A stretch of 64,000 nt of DNA. Source: Schistosoma haematobium. Taxonomy: Eukaryota > Platyhelminthes > Trematoda > Strigeidida > Schistosomatidae. The notes under the pieces are model-generated. The model did no database searches, was not told the DNA's origin, and saw nothing but the letters and a program-made list of their open reading frames with translations. Made by a program: the position numbers and the translations under genes. The first letter of the stretch is position 1, and each line of letters begins with the position of its first letter. Where the stretch lies: positions 7,872,450 through 7,936,449 of the forward strand of contig NC_067200.1 in assembly GCF_000699445.3 (NCBI RefSeq), in the 5' to 3' direction. This document shows positions 32,709 through 46,103 of this stretch, piece by piece.

Positions 32709-32839
32709 AAGTTAATTTCATTATGATTACATTATAGACAAACAGTATATAATGGTTACATGATAATTATACTACTGTAATTTCACCTTACAGTAAACAT
32801 CAATATTTTCTTTACATCATTTACTAACTTTGATTAAAC

Positions 32840-32985
32840 AGTCAATAAAAATCAGGAAGCACTGGGGAGCTGTTTCTTCTTAAGATGAGACTCTTCAGAG
32901 AAGGGTATTGATGGAATCATCAGAGATCAAAACTAGGACCTTAAGATCTTATGATGAAATCACTGCCTCTAGACTACCGAAATTT
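32840..32985 (-). mobile_element. HHR-SINE-1, degenerate
   Basis: AATAAAAATCAGGAAGCACTG, CTTCTTAAGATGAGACTC and CTGCCTCTAGACTACCG, an antisense relic. Confidence 0.6.
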
Positions 32986-33059
32986 AATTGATTAGCGTTA
33001 AGACAATATACTTAATTTATTGTTCACAATCAACGTAAAATGTACAAATATCGGGGTTT

Positions 33060-33300
33060 ATTTATGATCTTAAAATCATGAATTGACTTAAGTTCGACAA
33101 CCATTGAAAACCCGGGAGCAGTGGATGGCCGTTTAGTCTTAGTATGAGCCACCTCATTAATGAGCATCCATAATCTAACACGTGACAATTGAACCATGAC
33201 CTTCGGTCTCGCGCGCAAACACTTAACCTTTAGACCACTGAGTCGGCATTCAACAGTGTTCATGCCTAACTTCAATCAAACCACAAAATTACAAGCCAGT
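33060..33300 (-). mobile_element. HHR-SINE-1, antisense copy
   Basis: Tail, hammerhead (GGATGGCCGTTTAGTC), head (AACCTTTAGACCACTGAGTC) and part of the 5' region. The core is mutated. Confidence 0.75.
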
Positions 33301-33309
33301 TACTTACTG

Positions 33310-33490
33310 AAGATAGTGGTGGACGGTTCTGGGTTTGAGTTGCGCGTACGGGATCTTTGGTGCACACTTCTGAGGGACTCCATGCTAGGACGAATCGGCC
33401 GTCCAGTACTTTTAGGTTTTCAATGGTGATCTACCACTGATCCATTTACAATATCAATCTAAACTCAACAATCTCCACAACCTTATAATG
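33310..33490 (+). mobile_element. HHR-SINE-1, sense 3' half
   Basis: B-box relic GGTTCTGGGTTTGAG, then hammerhead CTTCTGAGGGACTCC (core CUGAGGG) and tail. It faces the preceding antisense copy, probably as one foldback. Confidence 0.7.
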
Positions 33491-33944
33491 ATGATTACCT
33501 AAAGGCTTGACAGAAGTTGTAATTATTTCATGAACACAATATTATCTTTCTTCATTTCTTATATTATAAAGGTAATAAGAGTTTTAAACTTTAAGCAAAT
33601 AAAAAAATACATTAGTTAATCAAGTAATAACTTCAATTACGTTACATAGAATATCAATCGAGAAAGTTGTAAATGTTCATAAACTGATATGATTGTAATA
33701 TCTGTTAACTATTCTCAATCAACTCCTTATTCGATTGAAAAGTTTAATTAGTGTACGAGGAAGTTGAAAGAAACAATAAGGCGGTCAAACTAAAAAAACA
33801 TGATATTAGTCCATGAAGTTATTGATTTTAGGTCTAATTCAGATTCAGATTACTTGGTTGGAGTCGGCCTGATTATTAGAAACAATGATGAAACACATTA
33901 AATGACATGACATGGAATCACTCACAGTAATGAAGAAGTTTGTG
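33491..33944. other. AT-rich non-coding DNA
   Basis: Nothing recognisable. Confidence 0.5.
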
Positions 33945-34065
33945 ATGATGATGTCGTTCAGAAGAACGATGAAAGCTCCACGACCAAACCATCCAGTTCA
34001 GAGAACAAAACTCCACCAAAATCATCCACTTGAGCTACAAACCTTCTCCACCATCTCAAGATACA
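33945..34065 (+). mobile_element. FB foldback element, right-arm fragment
   Basis: TGATGATGTCGTTCAGAAGA, CTCCACGACCAAACCATCC, then TTCTCCACCATCTCAAG, the same terminal sequence as at 46.39 kb. Confidence 0.75.
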
Positions 34066-34504
34066 TTTAATCTTTATCTTCATCTAAATATTTAGTTTCA
34101 GTATTCCTTCACATATATCTTCTAATTCTGTCTATTCTAAATGGATTCTTTTGCTAACCGTCTTATCGATTTTATTTCATCATTCGAATGTGAGAAAAAG
34201 GATTTGGGTTAACTTGCATTTGTTCCAGATTTCACGTTGATTAAGACTTACTGAAATCAGTAATGATGAAAAACATATTTCGTCAGTAAGCGTTGATATT
34301 ATGCTGATATCGGATATCAAACAACTTGAATTAGTTTACATCGTATCATTACTACGGTTGTAATACACTATTTTTACATTTGAGAAATGTCCTATTAAAG
34401 AGAGGATAGTACACCAATCTAGTTATTGATGCAAATCCTTATTTATTAGGTTGTAATTTTATTATTCTCATTTATTATCTGGCTACTATTAAGAATGTAG
34501 CTGT
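34066..34504. other. AT-rich non-coding DNA
   Basis: Nothing recognisable. Confidence 0.5.
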
Positions 34505-34740
34505 AAATCAGCTTCCAGTTGAAAAAGAAATTAGGAAATGACTGGGAAGGCGATTAAGACTCATATTGTGGAAACTAACAATATACCTTAAAAATTATCC
34601 CTTAACATAGAATCCTGAAGGCAAAAGGAAAAGAGGGAGAACAAAGGATACATTGCACCGGGAACCGGAAGCAGATACTATAAGAGTGAATAGTATATGT
34701 GAACAACTCGGAAGTGGAGATCAATATAGAGTAGATCGGA
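34505..34740 (+). mobile_element. RTE-type LINE, short and old C-terminal fragment
   Basis: Encodes relics NQLPVEKEIRK, then [18 protein letters not shown], with stops between. It matches the block order of the better copies but has no tail. Confidence 0.65.
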
Positions 34741-35768
34741 TATTTTTGATCAATGCTAATTATTTTAATTCCCCAAAGTAAGATTACGGTAACTGAAATC
34801 GAGATCACATCCAACTTAAACATAGATTAGCTAATATTCACAATTTGATATGATATTATCACCAAACTATATTTATTCATACATTGAAATTTGACTAAAC
34901 GTAAGTACTATTGTTTAGTACTTTATTCGCAGCTAATGAATATCATACGTATTCTTCAGCATAGCTAAGATTGTATTGTTAAGCCTTTGGTTAGGAATAG
35001 TGTATGAGGCTGATGAATTACGTAAAATGGAATGGCTACTATTCAGTGTAGTGTGAAGCTCATGAGTTACTTGAAGTGGAATGATTGCTATGTAATACAA
35101 TTTTATCTTAATGTGAGCAAACTGGATCTCATCTCCATCATTAAATATAACTCATGAGCCAAATACTGCGTCACATAGTGGCGATTCTACTTTATGTAAT
35201 TGATTGGCTGCACACACTAAACCTAACCAAAGAATGAACGTTACATTTGGTGATGGAGATAGGATATATATTTAATCATCTTCATAATCATATGATCATA
35301 TCATATAGTCGAAATGGAGTCAGATCACAGGCCCCTAAATTGATGAACCTTACATGATATAATCAACAGGCGTAATACTAGATGCTACAAGATTTATTTT
35401 AGGCGTCGATCCTTGAAAGTATTCATTTGTTTGTTTCAAATTTATTGATTATTTTGGTAATTTTTTGTTCCCTGAACTAGATGATTTCAGTACAGAGCCT
35501 TCATTATTGATCCGGATAACATCATTGGTGCCTATTTCATGTTGAAACTTCTACATGAAGTATCCTCTAACGATATTATTATGGTGTTTGAATGAACTAA
35601 TGATTCCTTTGTACTTGTTGAATGCTTGATTTCGAATTCTAAATACAGTACATTCGTTAGTGCTTATCTAGTACTTATTGATCCGATTACGTTATTTCTG
35701 GGATTCTTAGTTCATAATATAATTCAAATACTCCTAATCATCATATTGGCGTCGCGATTGAGCCTGTG
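34741..35768. other. Region upstream of gag remnant, possible degraded LTR/leader
   Basis: The segment from TGTTAAGCCTTTGG (34977) to GGAGTCAGATCACAGGCCCC (35340) begins and ends like repeat A but differs inside. TGGCGTCGCGATTG at 35747 lies 22 bp before the gag start and could be a primer-binding site. Neither point is proven. Confidence 0.35.
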
Positions 35769-36611
35769 ATGGAACGGTTGGACATACATTCAGATTTTGA
35801 TGCTTTTGAGGATTACTTTGAAAGGTTCGAAATCTGAGCTATGACCAAGGAAGATGATGAGGATGTTAATATTGTCGCACATTTCTTCACTTTCATCGGA
35901 AAAGAAGCATATAGCTTAATAAAAACTCCGGCTTTACCGGAAAAGCCCATTTTGCTTTCTTATACAACTCTGAAGGATATACTGCCAGACCATGTTAAGT
36001 ATACAAATTTCGGATGTGGAAAAGGAGGAAGATTTCGTAAAATGATTCATGAGGATATAAAAAATTCCACTACATTACTACGTCATCCCAACCCAGTGCA
36101 TACTCAAGGTTATGCAGATAATTCATTGAGGAGTTGCGATGTAGTTCACGAAGATGGGCAAAAGTTTGGTCAATGTTTGTCCTGTGTCAAGTCCCACTCT
36201 TTTAATTCATGTAAATTTCGTAATTCTAAGTGCTTTAAATGTGGTGATATTGGACATATTCAGTCAGTCTGTAATACTAATGTTCATCTTGCTGCAACTA
36301 ATATTAAGTCTTGTAATTCTGATTCTATTAAGTCTTGTGTTCTTACTGATCATTCATCCTTATCAACGATTTCAAAAAACAGTGTAGAGTCATATAGCAG
36401 TTCAGAGTTAAGTGAAACTCAGAAATCTTGCGAGACAACAGTTTCTAATCAATCAACTCATCAGGTTTCTCATGTTATTGTACCAGATATAGTTTTTCCT
36501 AATGACTCACTTATTTCTGACGAAATTCCCTGAAAATCTGAGGAAAATATGTTGAATGAACCAAGTTTAGTGAACGAAAACTTAGCTGGAAAGGACCAAA
36601 TTATTTCGTAA
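35769..36611 (+). pseudogene. Ty3/gypsy-like LTR retrotransposon gag remnant with two zinc knuckles
   Basis: The frame starts MERLDIHSDFDAFEDYFERF at 35769. It meets an in-frame TGA at 35835, runs open for 230 codons (35841-36530), meets a second TGA at 36531 and can be followed to TAA at 36609. The capsid-like part includes VAHFFTFIGKEAYSLIKT and TTLKDILPDHVKYTNF. Counted from 35841, residues 112-124 form CLSCVKSHSFNSC (CX2CX3HX4C) and 131-144 form CFKCGDIGHIQSVC (classical CX2CX4HX4C nucleocapsid knuckle). A Ser/Thr-rich spacer follows. No protease or reverse transcriptase follows; the frame runs straight into repeat B. The likely source is a schistosome gypsy-class element. It is non-functional because of its stop codons. 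Confidence 0.8.
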
Positions 36612-36855
36612 CACATAATCACACAGTGGCTTGTTAAAATTTGAAAACCACACATTAAATACATCATTTGCACATTTTCGTCGGGTTGCCTTTTACATAC
36701 TCCATTATTCCCTTGATTCTCTTATCATTTTGTTTGATCATAGAATTCGTTCCTTTTCTCTTCATTGAAATCTTCTGCTGGTAGATATCCCACTTCCTAT
36801 TAATGCTACATACTACTTATATCTGTGAGCATAAGTAACATAAATCACACCAGTA
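36612..36855 (+). repeat. LTR-like repeat B, diverged copy
   Basis: TTGAAAACCACACATTAAATAC, CATTTGCACATTTTC and CTACATACTACTTATATCTG. It directly follows the gag remnant, which supports an LTR-retrotransposon origin for repeat B. Confidence 0.6.
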
Positions 36856-37134
36856 CCTTTCACTCCAAACAACCAACACATTATCGACTGAGTTGTTGAT
36901 TCAAAGCACGGACTGACCTTTTTTCAAAGTGTATTGTTTTTATACCATTATCAGTAAGTATTCGAATTCTTTTGTTGTTGATATCCAGAAATTAATTTCT
37001 TTTTGTCATTGTTAATAGATTTGGATACTGTATATACTAATAGATTTCTGGTAGTAATGCTTTAGTTTAATTATCTGAAATATTAGTGTTTATGATACAT
37101 TATGTTTATTGCAGATCACATTGTTATAACTGTA

Positions 37135-37570
37135 GATTAGAGAGAAGCGTATTAAATCGATCGGACCAAAGACGCGTAAACACGTGAGAACAACCTAGAG
37201 TTCTGATTGGTCCCGCTTCACTGTCTAACCCAGCCAGTTGAGTCCAGAACACAAGTCTCAGCCTCTGTAATTTGAATCATTATATTTCAAGCATACTGAG
37301 TTTATATACCAATCAAACCGACCACAACGTACCAATATAATATGAAACAACATTTGTACAAGAATTAGCCAGATTTGGCTGTGAATGAGGGAGGTAGAAA
37401 TTCATATACTGAGTATAACTCAAGAATGGTAAAACGTATAATAATAGTTTATGGGTCAAATTAAAGCTTATAATAAGAGAGACATGAATATGAACAATTT
37501 AGTTCCATAACAATTATACTATAAAAATGTACTCATAATATTGGTCCATAAATGGATCCTAAAAATTACC
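37135..37570 (+). repeat. LTR-like repeat C
   Basis: CCTAGAGTTCTGATTGGTCC, GAGTTTATATACCAATCAAAC and AAAGCTTATAATAAGAGAGA. Internal TATA-like and polyadenylation-like (AATAAT) signals fit an LTR. Confidence 0.65.
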
Positions 37571-38040
37571 ATTCCTTATTCTTATCGGGATACAACACAC
37601 ATATATATGAATAGTATCATTAAAATCAGGTTAATTCACCAGTTAAAGGAATAGTTGCTTTTGCTGATATAGAAATTAATTGTATAAGATGAAAAACAAT
37701 TCAGAATTATGAAGATGAATTATACCTAACTAATGTTTATCATTAAGTTATAATTTCACTATTTACTAATCCATTTAACTCTTAGACATAAGATATGGTT
37801 GAAGATATTTCTTTTGTATGCATAGCTCCAGTTTCTTCATTCGAATGACTACTACTTCAGCTGTTTGAAGGACTTTAAATCTGACAAACTTTGACAAAAA
37901 TTTACTGACCAAATAAATAATTGAAAAAGGATTGGTTTGTAGTAGCACTGTAACCAGTTTGCACTAAATGGGCTAATATCGGGCTGTTCAATTTCTTAGC
38001 TATTGAATGATCTAATTTGACTATTGTATTTAAAACATTT
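37571..38040. other. AT-rich non-coding DNA
   Basis: No supported feature. ttaaaacattt at 38030 may be one half of a target duplication of the next LINE (ttaaaacctt at 39492). Confidence 0.45.
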
Positions 38041-39490
38041 AGAGACCGATCAAGGACAAAGAAGGCAGGCCAATCACTGAAATTCATGAACAATGGAACA
38101 GATGGGTAGAAAGCTTTAAGGAACTCTTGAATAGATCAGCTACATTGAATCCACCGGAAATCGAAGCAACACACACAGATCTTCCTATAGATCTCAATCC
38201 ACCAATGACGGAAGAAATCACCATGGTCATCAGAAAGACCAAGAGCGGAAAAGCAGCAGGACCTAACAATATACCAGCTGAAGCACTGAAGTCGAAGTAA
38301 CTATAAACATGCTTCACCTTCTATTCAAGAAGATTTGGGAGGAAGAACAAGTGCAGATGGACTGGAAAGAAGGACACCTCATCAAGAATCCAAAGAAAGG
38401 AGATCTGAGCAGATGTGAAAACTGCAGAGGCATCACACTACTGTCAATACCAGGGAAAGTCTTCAACAGAGTGTTGCTGAACCGGACGAAAGACGCAGTA
38501 GACCCCCGACTTCGAGATCAGCAAGCTAGATTCCATAAGGATCGGTTGTGCACATACCGAATTGCGACACTACGGATCATCGTCGAACAATCAGTTGATT
38601 GGGACTCGTCGCTACGCATCAACTTCATTGATTATGAAAAGGCATTTGACAGTGTGGATAGGAGGACGTTATGGAAACTTCTTCGACTTTACGGAGTTCC
38701 TGAGAAGATTGTCAACATTATCCGGAACTCATATGACGGACTACAGTGCAAGGTCTTGCGTGGAGGACAGCTGACAGATGCATTCCAAGTAAGGACTGGA
38801 GTCAGACAAGGCTGCCTACTCTCTCTCTTCCTCTCTCTTCTGGATTATGAAGACCTCGAAATCTGAGGGAAAACACGGGATACAATGGACAGCTCAGAAC
38901 CAATTAGACGATTCGGACTTTGCAGATGACCTAGCCCCCCTATCACATACACACGAAAAAATGCAGATACAGACAGCCAATGTAGCAGCACATATGGAAC
39001 TCAAAACAACTTTCAACCAATATCACAGTCACAATCTTCAATACAAACGTCAAGACAGTTCTACTGAACGGAGCTGAAACTTGCAGAACTATTACAACCA
39101 TCATCAAGAATGTACAAGTATTTATAAATAGCTGTCTACTCAAGATACTCAATATCTATTGGCAGGATAATATCAGCAACAGCCTACTGTTGGAGAGAAC
39201 AAGCCAGCTGAAGATGAAATTAGGAAGAGATGTTGGAAGTGGATAGGACATACATTACGGAAATCACCAAACTGCATCACGATGCACACCCTAACTTGGA
39301 ATCTTGAAGCGGAGTGGTAAAGAGGAAGGTCAAACAACACATTACGTTGGGAAATAGAAGCATATATGAAAAAGATGAATAAGAACTGGAAAGAGCTGGA
39401 AAGGATTGTCCAGGACAGGGTTTGATGGACAGTGTTGGTGGGTGTCATATGCTCCTCCATGGGGAGTGACCGGCGTAAGTAAGTAAGTAA
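38041..39490 (+). mobile_element. RTE-type LINE, connector plus reverse transcriptase, internally deleted
   Basis: Best-preserved RT in the window. After the connector (RPIKDKEGRPITEIHEQWNR) come motif 1/2 (GHLIKNPKKGDLSRCENCRG), motif A (FIDYEKAFDSVD), the B region (NSYDGLQCKVLRGGQLTDAFQVRTGVRQGC), a frameshift near 38840, and motif C (DSDFADDLAPLS, with catalytic ADD kept). At about 38992 roughly 225 bp are missing compared with the 40-kb copy, removing the thumb region. The C-terminal blocks and (GTAA)n tail follow. The endonuclease domain is absent (5' truncation). It cannot move by itself. Confidence 0.88.
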
Positions 39491-39794
39491 CTTAAAACCT
39501 TCCGTAAATAAATAAGATGCATTTTGAATATAGACGTAATAACAAAAGTAACACGATGTTAAAATGAATTATGAGTAATAGAATAGAATCCACTTATGAA
39601 ATAAGAATATATTCTGTAAGGTAGTTGAAAACTTTAAAAACCTATGGAAATAACATACTTCTTGTATTTAAATTATTATCTATGGGATACAAGTGATTGA
39701 TAATCATTAAAGATATGATACATAAATTGACATTGATTAACACTTGTATCAAACATCCAAACGTGATTTAATAAAAACTACCTTACTATACTTA

Positions 39795-40766
39795 CGTATC
39801 ATTGTGGAACAATCAATTTAATGGAATTCATCAACATACATCAACTTCATATACTACGAGAAACCATTTGACAGAATGGACAGAACAACACTATGGAAGC
39901 TTCTTCGATACTACGGCGTCCGTGAGGAGATAGACAATATCATACGGAATTCCTATGATGGATTAAACTGCAAGACTGTGCATGGAAGACAGTTGACAAA
40001 CTCGTTCAAAGTAAAGACTAGTGTCGGGCAAGGTTGCTTACTCTCAGTTCTTCTCTTTCTCCTGGTGATCGACTGCATCATGAAGACGTCAACATCTGAG
40101 AGGAAGCATGGGATCCAGTGGACAGCTAGGATGCAGTTGGACAATCTAGACTTGGCAGATGATCTGGCCCTCCTATCGCAAACGCAACAACAAATGTAGG
40201 AGAAGACGACCAGTGTAGCAGCAGCCTCAGCATCAGTAGGTCTCAACATACACAAAGGGAAAAGCAAGATTCTCCGATACAACACAGAATGCACCAACCC
40301 AATCACAATTGACGGGAAAGATTTGGAAGATGTAAAAACCTTTACATATTTGGGCAACATCATTGATGAACAGGGTGGATCTTATGTAGATGTGAAAGCG
40401 CGGATTGGCAAAGCAAGAGCAGAATATCTACAATTGAAGAATATTTGAAACTCAAAACAACTGTCAACCAACACCAAGGTCAGAATTTTCAATACAAATG
40501 TCAAGACAGTTCTACTGTATGGGGCGGAAACTTGGAAAACTACGAAAGCCATCATCCAGAAAATACAAGTGTTTGTTAACAGTTGTCTACACAAAATACT
40601 TCGGAAAAGAGGAAGACCAAAGAACACATTACGCCGAGAAATGGAGATAGACATGATAAAAATGAACAAGAATTGGATGGAATTAGAAAAGAAGGCTTAG
40701 GACAGAGTGAATTGAAGAATGCTGATCGGTGGCCTATGCTACAGGCGTAAGTATGTGAGTAAGTAA
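39795..40766 (+). mobile_element. RTE-type LINE, 5'-truncated insertion with 14-bp target duplication
   Basis: ccttactatactta (39781-39794) and ccctactatactta (40767-40780) flank the element with one mismatch. The coding relic runs from LRIIVEQSI through FIYYEKPFDRMD, SVGQGCLLSVLLFLLVIDCIMK and DLADDLALLS (motif C), then a stop at 40198. After it come SVGLNIHKGKSKILRYN, YLGNIIDEQGG and a second stop at 40446. A deletion at about 40600 then joins SCLHKIL to [12 protein letters not shown]. It ends GTAAGTATGTGAGTAAGTAA. Confidence 0.92.
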
Positions 40767-40780
40767 CCCTACTATACTTA

Positions 40781-42339
<1,559 letters not shown>

Positions 42340-42535
42340 TACCATTGAATACCAGCTCAGTGGTATAGGTATTAAGCGTTCAAGCGTGAAACCAAAGGTT
42401 CTGGGCTAAAGTTCCTGTATGCGGGATCGTGGATGTCCACCACTGAGGACTCTTATACTAGGATGAAACAGTCATCCAGTACTTCCAGATTTTCGATAGT
42501 GGTCTAACATTCATCCATCCATGAACTCAACTATT
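42340..42535 (+). mobile_element. HHR-SINE-1, sense copy
   Basis: CAGCTCAGTGGTATAGGTATT head, GGGATCGTGGATG, hammerhead CCACTGAGGACTC (core UGAGGA preceded by A: C3 lost) and tail. Confidence 0.75.
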
Positions 42536-42627
42536 AATAGATTTCAATTCTGATATACTTACATCAATGATTGTATATAAATAAATCCAATTAGAGATTT
42601 CCAATAAAAAATGAAATTACAATAGTA

Positions 42628-42880
42628 GAAATCATGAGTCAATTATAGCTAGATCACCATGAAAAAAACTAAAAGCATTAGACATTTATTTCGTCCCATC
42701 GTGAGACTCTTCAGTAGTGCGCATCCACGATCCCTCACACGTAAACGTTTAACCTCTAGACCATTGAGTTGATCAGTATCCAACGATATTCATGTCTAAT
42801 TTTAACTCATTCACATAACTGAATAGACATATCCACCATTATGATCTTCAATGAATTATTATCTCACAACAGTATCCAGT
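42628..42880 (-). mobile_element. HHR-SINE-1, antisense copy
   Basis: AGAAATCATGAGTCAATTAT.. tail, TTTCGTCCCATCGTGAGAC hammerhead, ACCTCTAGACCATTGAGTTG head and part of the 5' region. It faces the preceding sense copy. Confidence 0.75.
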
Positions 42881-43391
42881 TGATGTTTGTTTTTGTTTTT
42901 TCAATTTATTATCTATCAATATATCAAATATGTAAATAGAATATTCAAGTTTACTCTTCTCCCCCTCCCCCCTCTAAATATAAACAAATTTTTTAACTTG
43001 AAATATTCACTTCACATTTAATTGGTTAAAACTGATTATTGGATACTTAAATGTAAATTAAAGAAAACAATAAAAGAGAAATACACATACATTACGTATA
43101 AAGGAATGAATGAATAAATGAGCCTATAACACAAAGTTGATTATTATTGGTTACTATAATAATCAAATTAAAAAAATAAATAAAAATAAAAAGAAAAGAA
43201 AAAAAGTTTTTTCTTAATTTTTTTTTCTTTTTACATTATTTCAATTACAAGATAAAACGGATTATTTCAATATAGAATCGATATATTGTGCATACTGATA
43301 TTGATGATGATGATGATGATCATAAATTGACTAATGAACAGTTTAATAAATCGTAAGTCTTTGGTTTAAGCGATTAGTTAATGGATTATAC
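42881..43391. other. AT-rich non-coding DNA
   Basis: A-rich tract at 43170-43210. Nothing else. Confidence 0.5.
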
Positions 43392-43485
<94 letters not shown>

Positions 43486-43494
43486 TTATCTATT
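43392..43494. repeat. (CTAT)n microsatellite
   Basis: About twenty-five tetranucleotide units with one TTAT variant near the end. Confidence 0.98.
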
Positions 43495-43574
43495 GTAAAT
43501 TTTGTCTGAATTTTTCTAGTTTTGTGCGGTTAAAATTCTATTTGAAAGTAATCCGTTACCTATTTTTTCCTAAT

Positions 43575-43790
43575 GCAATTCATGAGTCCATTTAAGCTAG
43601 AACATTATAGAATACCCAGAAGTACTGGACGGTCGTTTTATTCTAGTATGAATGCACGTTCACGATACCGCACGCAAGGACTCGAACTCAAGACCTTCGT
43701 TTTCACTTGTGAACGTTTAATCTCTAGACCATTGTTCTGACATCCAACAGTATTAATTTCCATTATCAATCAATCTATTTATTTGTTGAG
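43575..43790 (-). mobile_element. HHR-SINE-1, antisense, hammerhead deleted
   Basis: TTCATGAGTCCATTTAAGC, GGACGGTCGTTTTATTC and CCGCACGCAAGGACTCGAACT. A deletion between GTATGA and ATGCACG removes the catalytic CUGAGGA side. Confidence 0.75.
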
Positions 43791-44103
43791 TGGATGAGAC
43801 GAATTTCTATTTGAAAAGGAAAGTCATAGATTCCTACCTTATTTCTAAGAAGTTTATTTTTAATTTTTTTTTTAGACATTTTTAGTGAGGGAATTACGTT
43901 ACTCAAGACAACTGTAAACTGATTGTCAAGTGTTCTCGATATAATGATGATTTTATAACGAAAAAAAAGCCAAATAAATAGTGTAATACATGCTATCGAT
44001 TGCTTAACTTGATAAGATGAACTTAGCTTAGTAACGAACCTTCATAAGTCTGACTTAAGTCCATAAAATAAAATGATTTTATAAGATAGAATAACTGATC
44101 AAC
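43791..44103. other. AT-rich non-coding DNA
   Basis: Nothing recognisable. Confidence 0.5.
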
Positions 44104-44117
44104 AAAATATTTATTAT

Positions 44118-44364
44118 CAGAAGGAATTGTGTGAATATATTAGTAATATTAATAGTTGAAATCATGAACCCATTGATATTAGAACACTATAGTAAACCTA
44201 AAAGCACTGAACGATCGTTTCGTCTTATTGTGAGACTTCTGATCATTGCTCATTCAAGATCCCGCCTCACGAGATTCGAAGCCACAATTAGACGAAACAG
44301 CCATCCAGTGCTTCTAGGTTTTCCATGATAGTCTAGCTACAATTAACTCATGATCTCAACTATT
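44118..44364. mobile_element. HHR-SINE-1 foldback insertion, perfect 14-bp target duplication
   Basis: aaaatatttattat at 44104-44117 and 44365-44378. An antisense tail, hammerhead and head (44118-44288) turns into a sense hammerhead-3'/tail half (44289-44364) at the junction AGCCACAATTAGACGAAACAG. Confidence 0.92.
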
Positions 44365-44599
44365 AAAATATTTATTATTTAATGGGATTAAATGATATAC
44401 TTAATTACGTAATATTTAACACAAATTATACATGATTAAGATTTATTTACAGCGTTAATTATTATTAGATCCTGATTTTGTAGCTAAATAAACTTTAAGG
44501 CTCATAATTATGCTCAATGATTGATCATTATATCAAATGGTTTTATATTGTATAGATTAAATCTATGTAAATGTGTATTACATTAGTTTTATTTAGTGT

Positions 44600-44895
44600 G
44601 TTAAGTTTTACATAGTTTCTCAACATTGTAGTGAACGAGAACACAAGTGAGAACAACCAAAAGTATCTCAATACGAAATTACAGAACATCTTCGTAAAAT
44701 CTGAGAAGCATACAGTAAATAATTCATTTGCAAAATGTCAATTAATCGTCTCAGATTTCGCTGTTCTTTCGTTTCCACACAAATCATTCTTTGTTCTCGT
44801 TCTCTTTTCTTTGATCTTCTTAACCTTCTGCCACCAGATATTTCACTTTCGGTTAATGACACATACTACTTATAACTGTCGACATCAGTAGCACA
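44600..44895 (+). repeat. LTR-like repeat B
   Basis: GTGAACGAGAACACAAGTGAG, ATCTTCGTAAAATCTGAGAA and GACACATACTACTTATAACTG. It is very close to the 24872 copy, so comparatively young. Confidence 0.7.
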
Positions 44896-45119
44896 TACAA
44901 CATTATCACCATAATTCTTTTCTTACGTTATTTATCAGTTTTCTCTTCAATCAATCGCAAAGAGAAAGTTTGATTTCATTTATAGCCGGTTATGAAATTA
45001 ATGAGAATGTTCTGAGATGAAGTTATTGACAATGACTATATGTAATTTTTAGCATTAAGGCCTTGTAATTTTATTATTAGGATTACTTCACTGTTCGCAT
45101 AAATTTATTAAACTTTCAG

Positions 45120-45290
45120 CCACATACTGATATTAGTTGAATCATCACCCAAGTTCGCGACTCTTTAAAATTAAGCGTACACAACCTAGCATCCAGGTTT
45201 CAAATGCAGGAACTTCGATCCCGTTAGCTTATCCACAACTTCTAGATGATTGAGTCGAGATCAAACGGGTTAATATCTAAATCCAATTGA
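45120..45290 (-). mobile_element. HHR-SINE-1, very degenerate
   Basis: Order of antisense relics: CATCACCCAAGTTCGCGACTC, GTTTCAAATGCAGGAAC, CTTCTAGATGATTGAGTCG. Confidence 0.45.
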
Positions 45291-45359
45291 GTCGCGATTG
45301 TATCTAAAAGCAAGTCACTAGTAGTCTATAGTCTGAACAAAACCCTACACTGATAACAA

Positions 45360-45690
45360 TCACGTGTTCACTAGTGACTAGCTATCAGATGCAATTACTG
45401 ATGTTCTAGTTAACAGCCATGATTAGTGGAGTCCAATCATATCGAGTGTGAAAAAGATATCATCCTGAAAAGAATTGAAGATAGTTACACATTATAGTGA
45501 AACCACATAAAAAAGCGTTCTACACGGGTTCAGTGGTCGATAGGTCAAGCGTTTGCGTGTAAGACCGAAGGTTCTAGTTTCGATTCTCAAGTGCAGGATG
45601 GTGTATTCGCACTGTTGAAAAGTTCTATGTTCAAGCGATTCACCTATCCTGTGTACAGGATTTTAACATGAGTCCAGTTAAGAACGATTC
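45360..45690 (+). mobile_element. HHR-SINE-1, degenerate sense copy
   Basis: CACGTGTTCACTAGTGACTAG 5' region, head GTTCAGTGGTCGATAGGTC, B box relic AGTTTCGATTCTC. The hammerhead is lost. Confidence 0.6.
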
Positions 45691-46092
45691 GTGATTTAAA
45701 ACCTATATTTCTTAAGTATATATTCTCATATTATTCTCAACATAATTTATGCAAACATACAGTTATAGAGGGGTATGTATTTTACAACTTACGTTCATAT
45801 ACATGTCAATTGTAATACATAACACAATGCAATGTCTTTTATTAAACGATTAGTATACTTCAGGTCAATATATTGTTATTTACCACTATGAAATAAGCAA
45901 ACAAACAAACAAACAAAATGTATTTACAAATCAATTGTTATACCATGTCAATTAAAACATGAAAATAAACAACAATTTTGTTAAAGATATTCATTCAATT
46001 GATTAGTTGTTTTCATTGTATATTCATTTCTAATATGGAAAATATAAATTCTATTTATGAATTGAAGTTTAACCAATAAGAACCATGCATTT
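45691..46092. other. AT-rich non-coding DNA with (CAAA)n
   Basis: A short (CAAA)n run lies at 45898-45918. Confidence 0.5.
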
Positions 46093-46103
46093 AAAGGAGA
46101 TTA

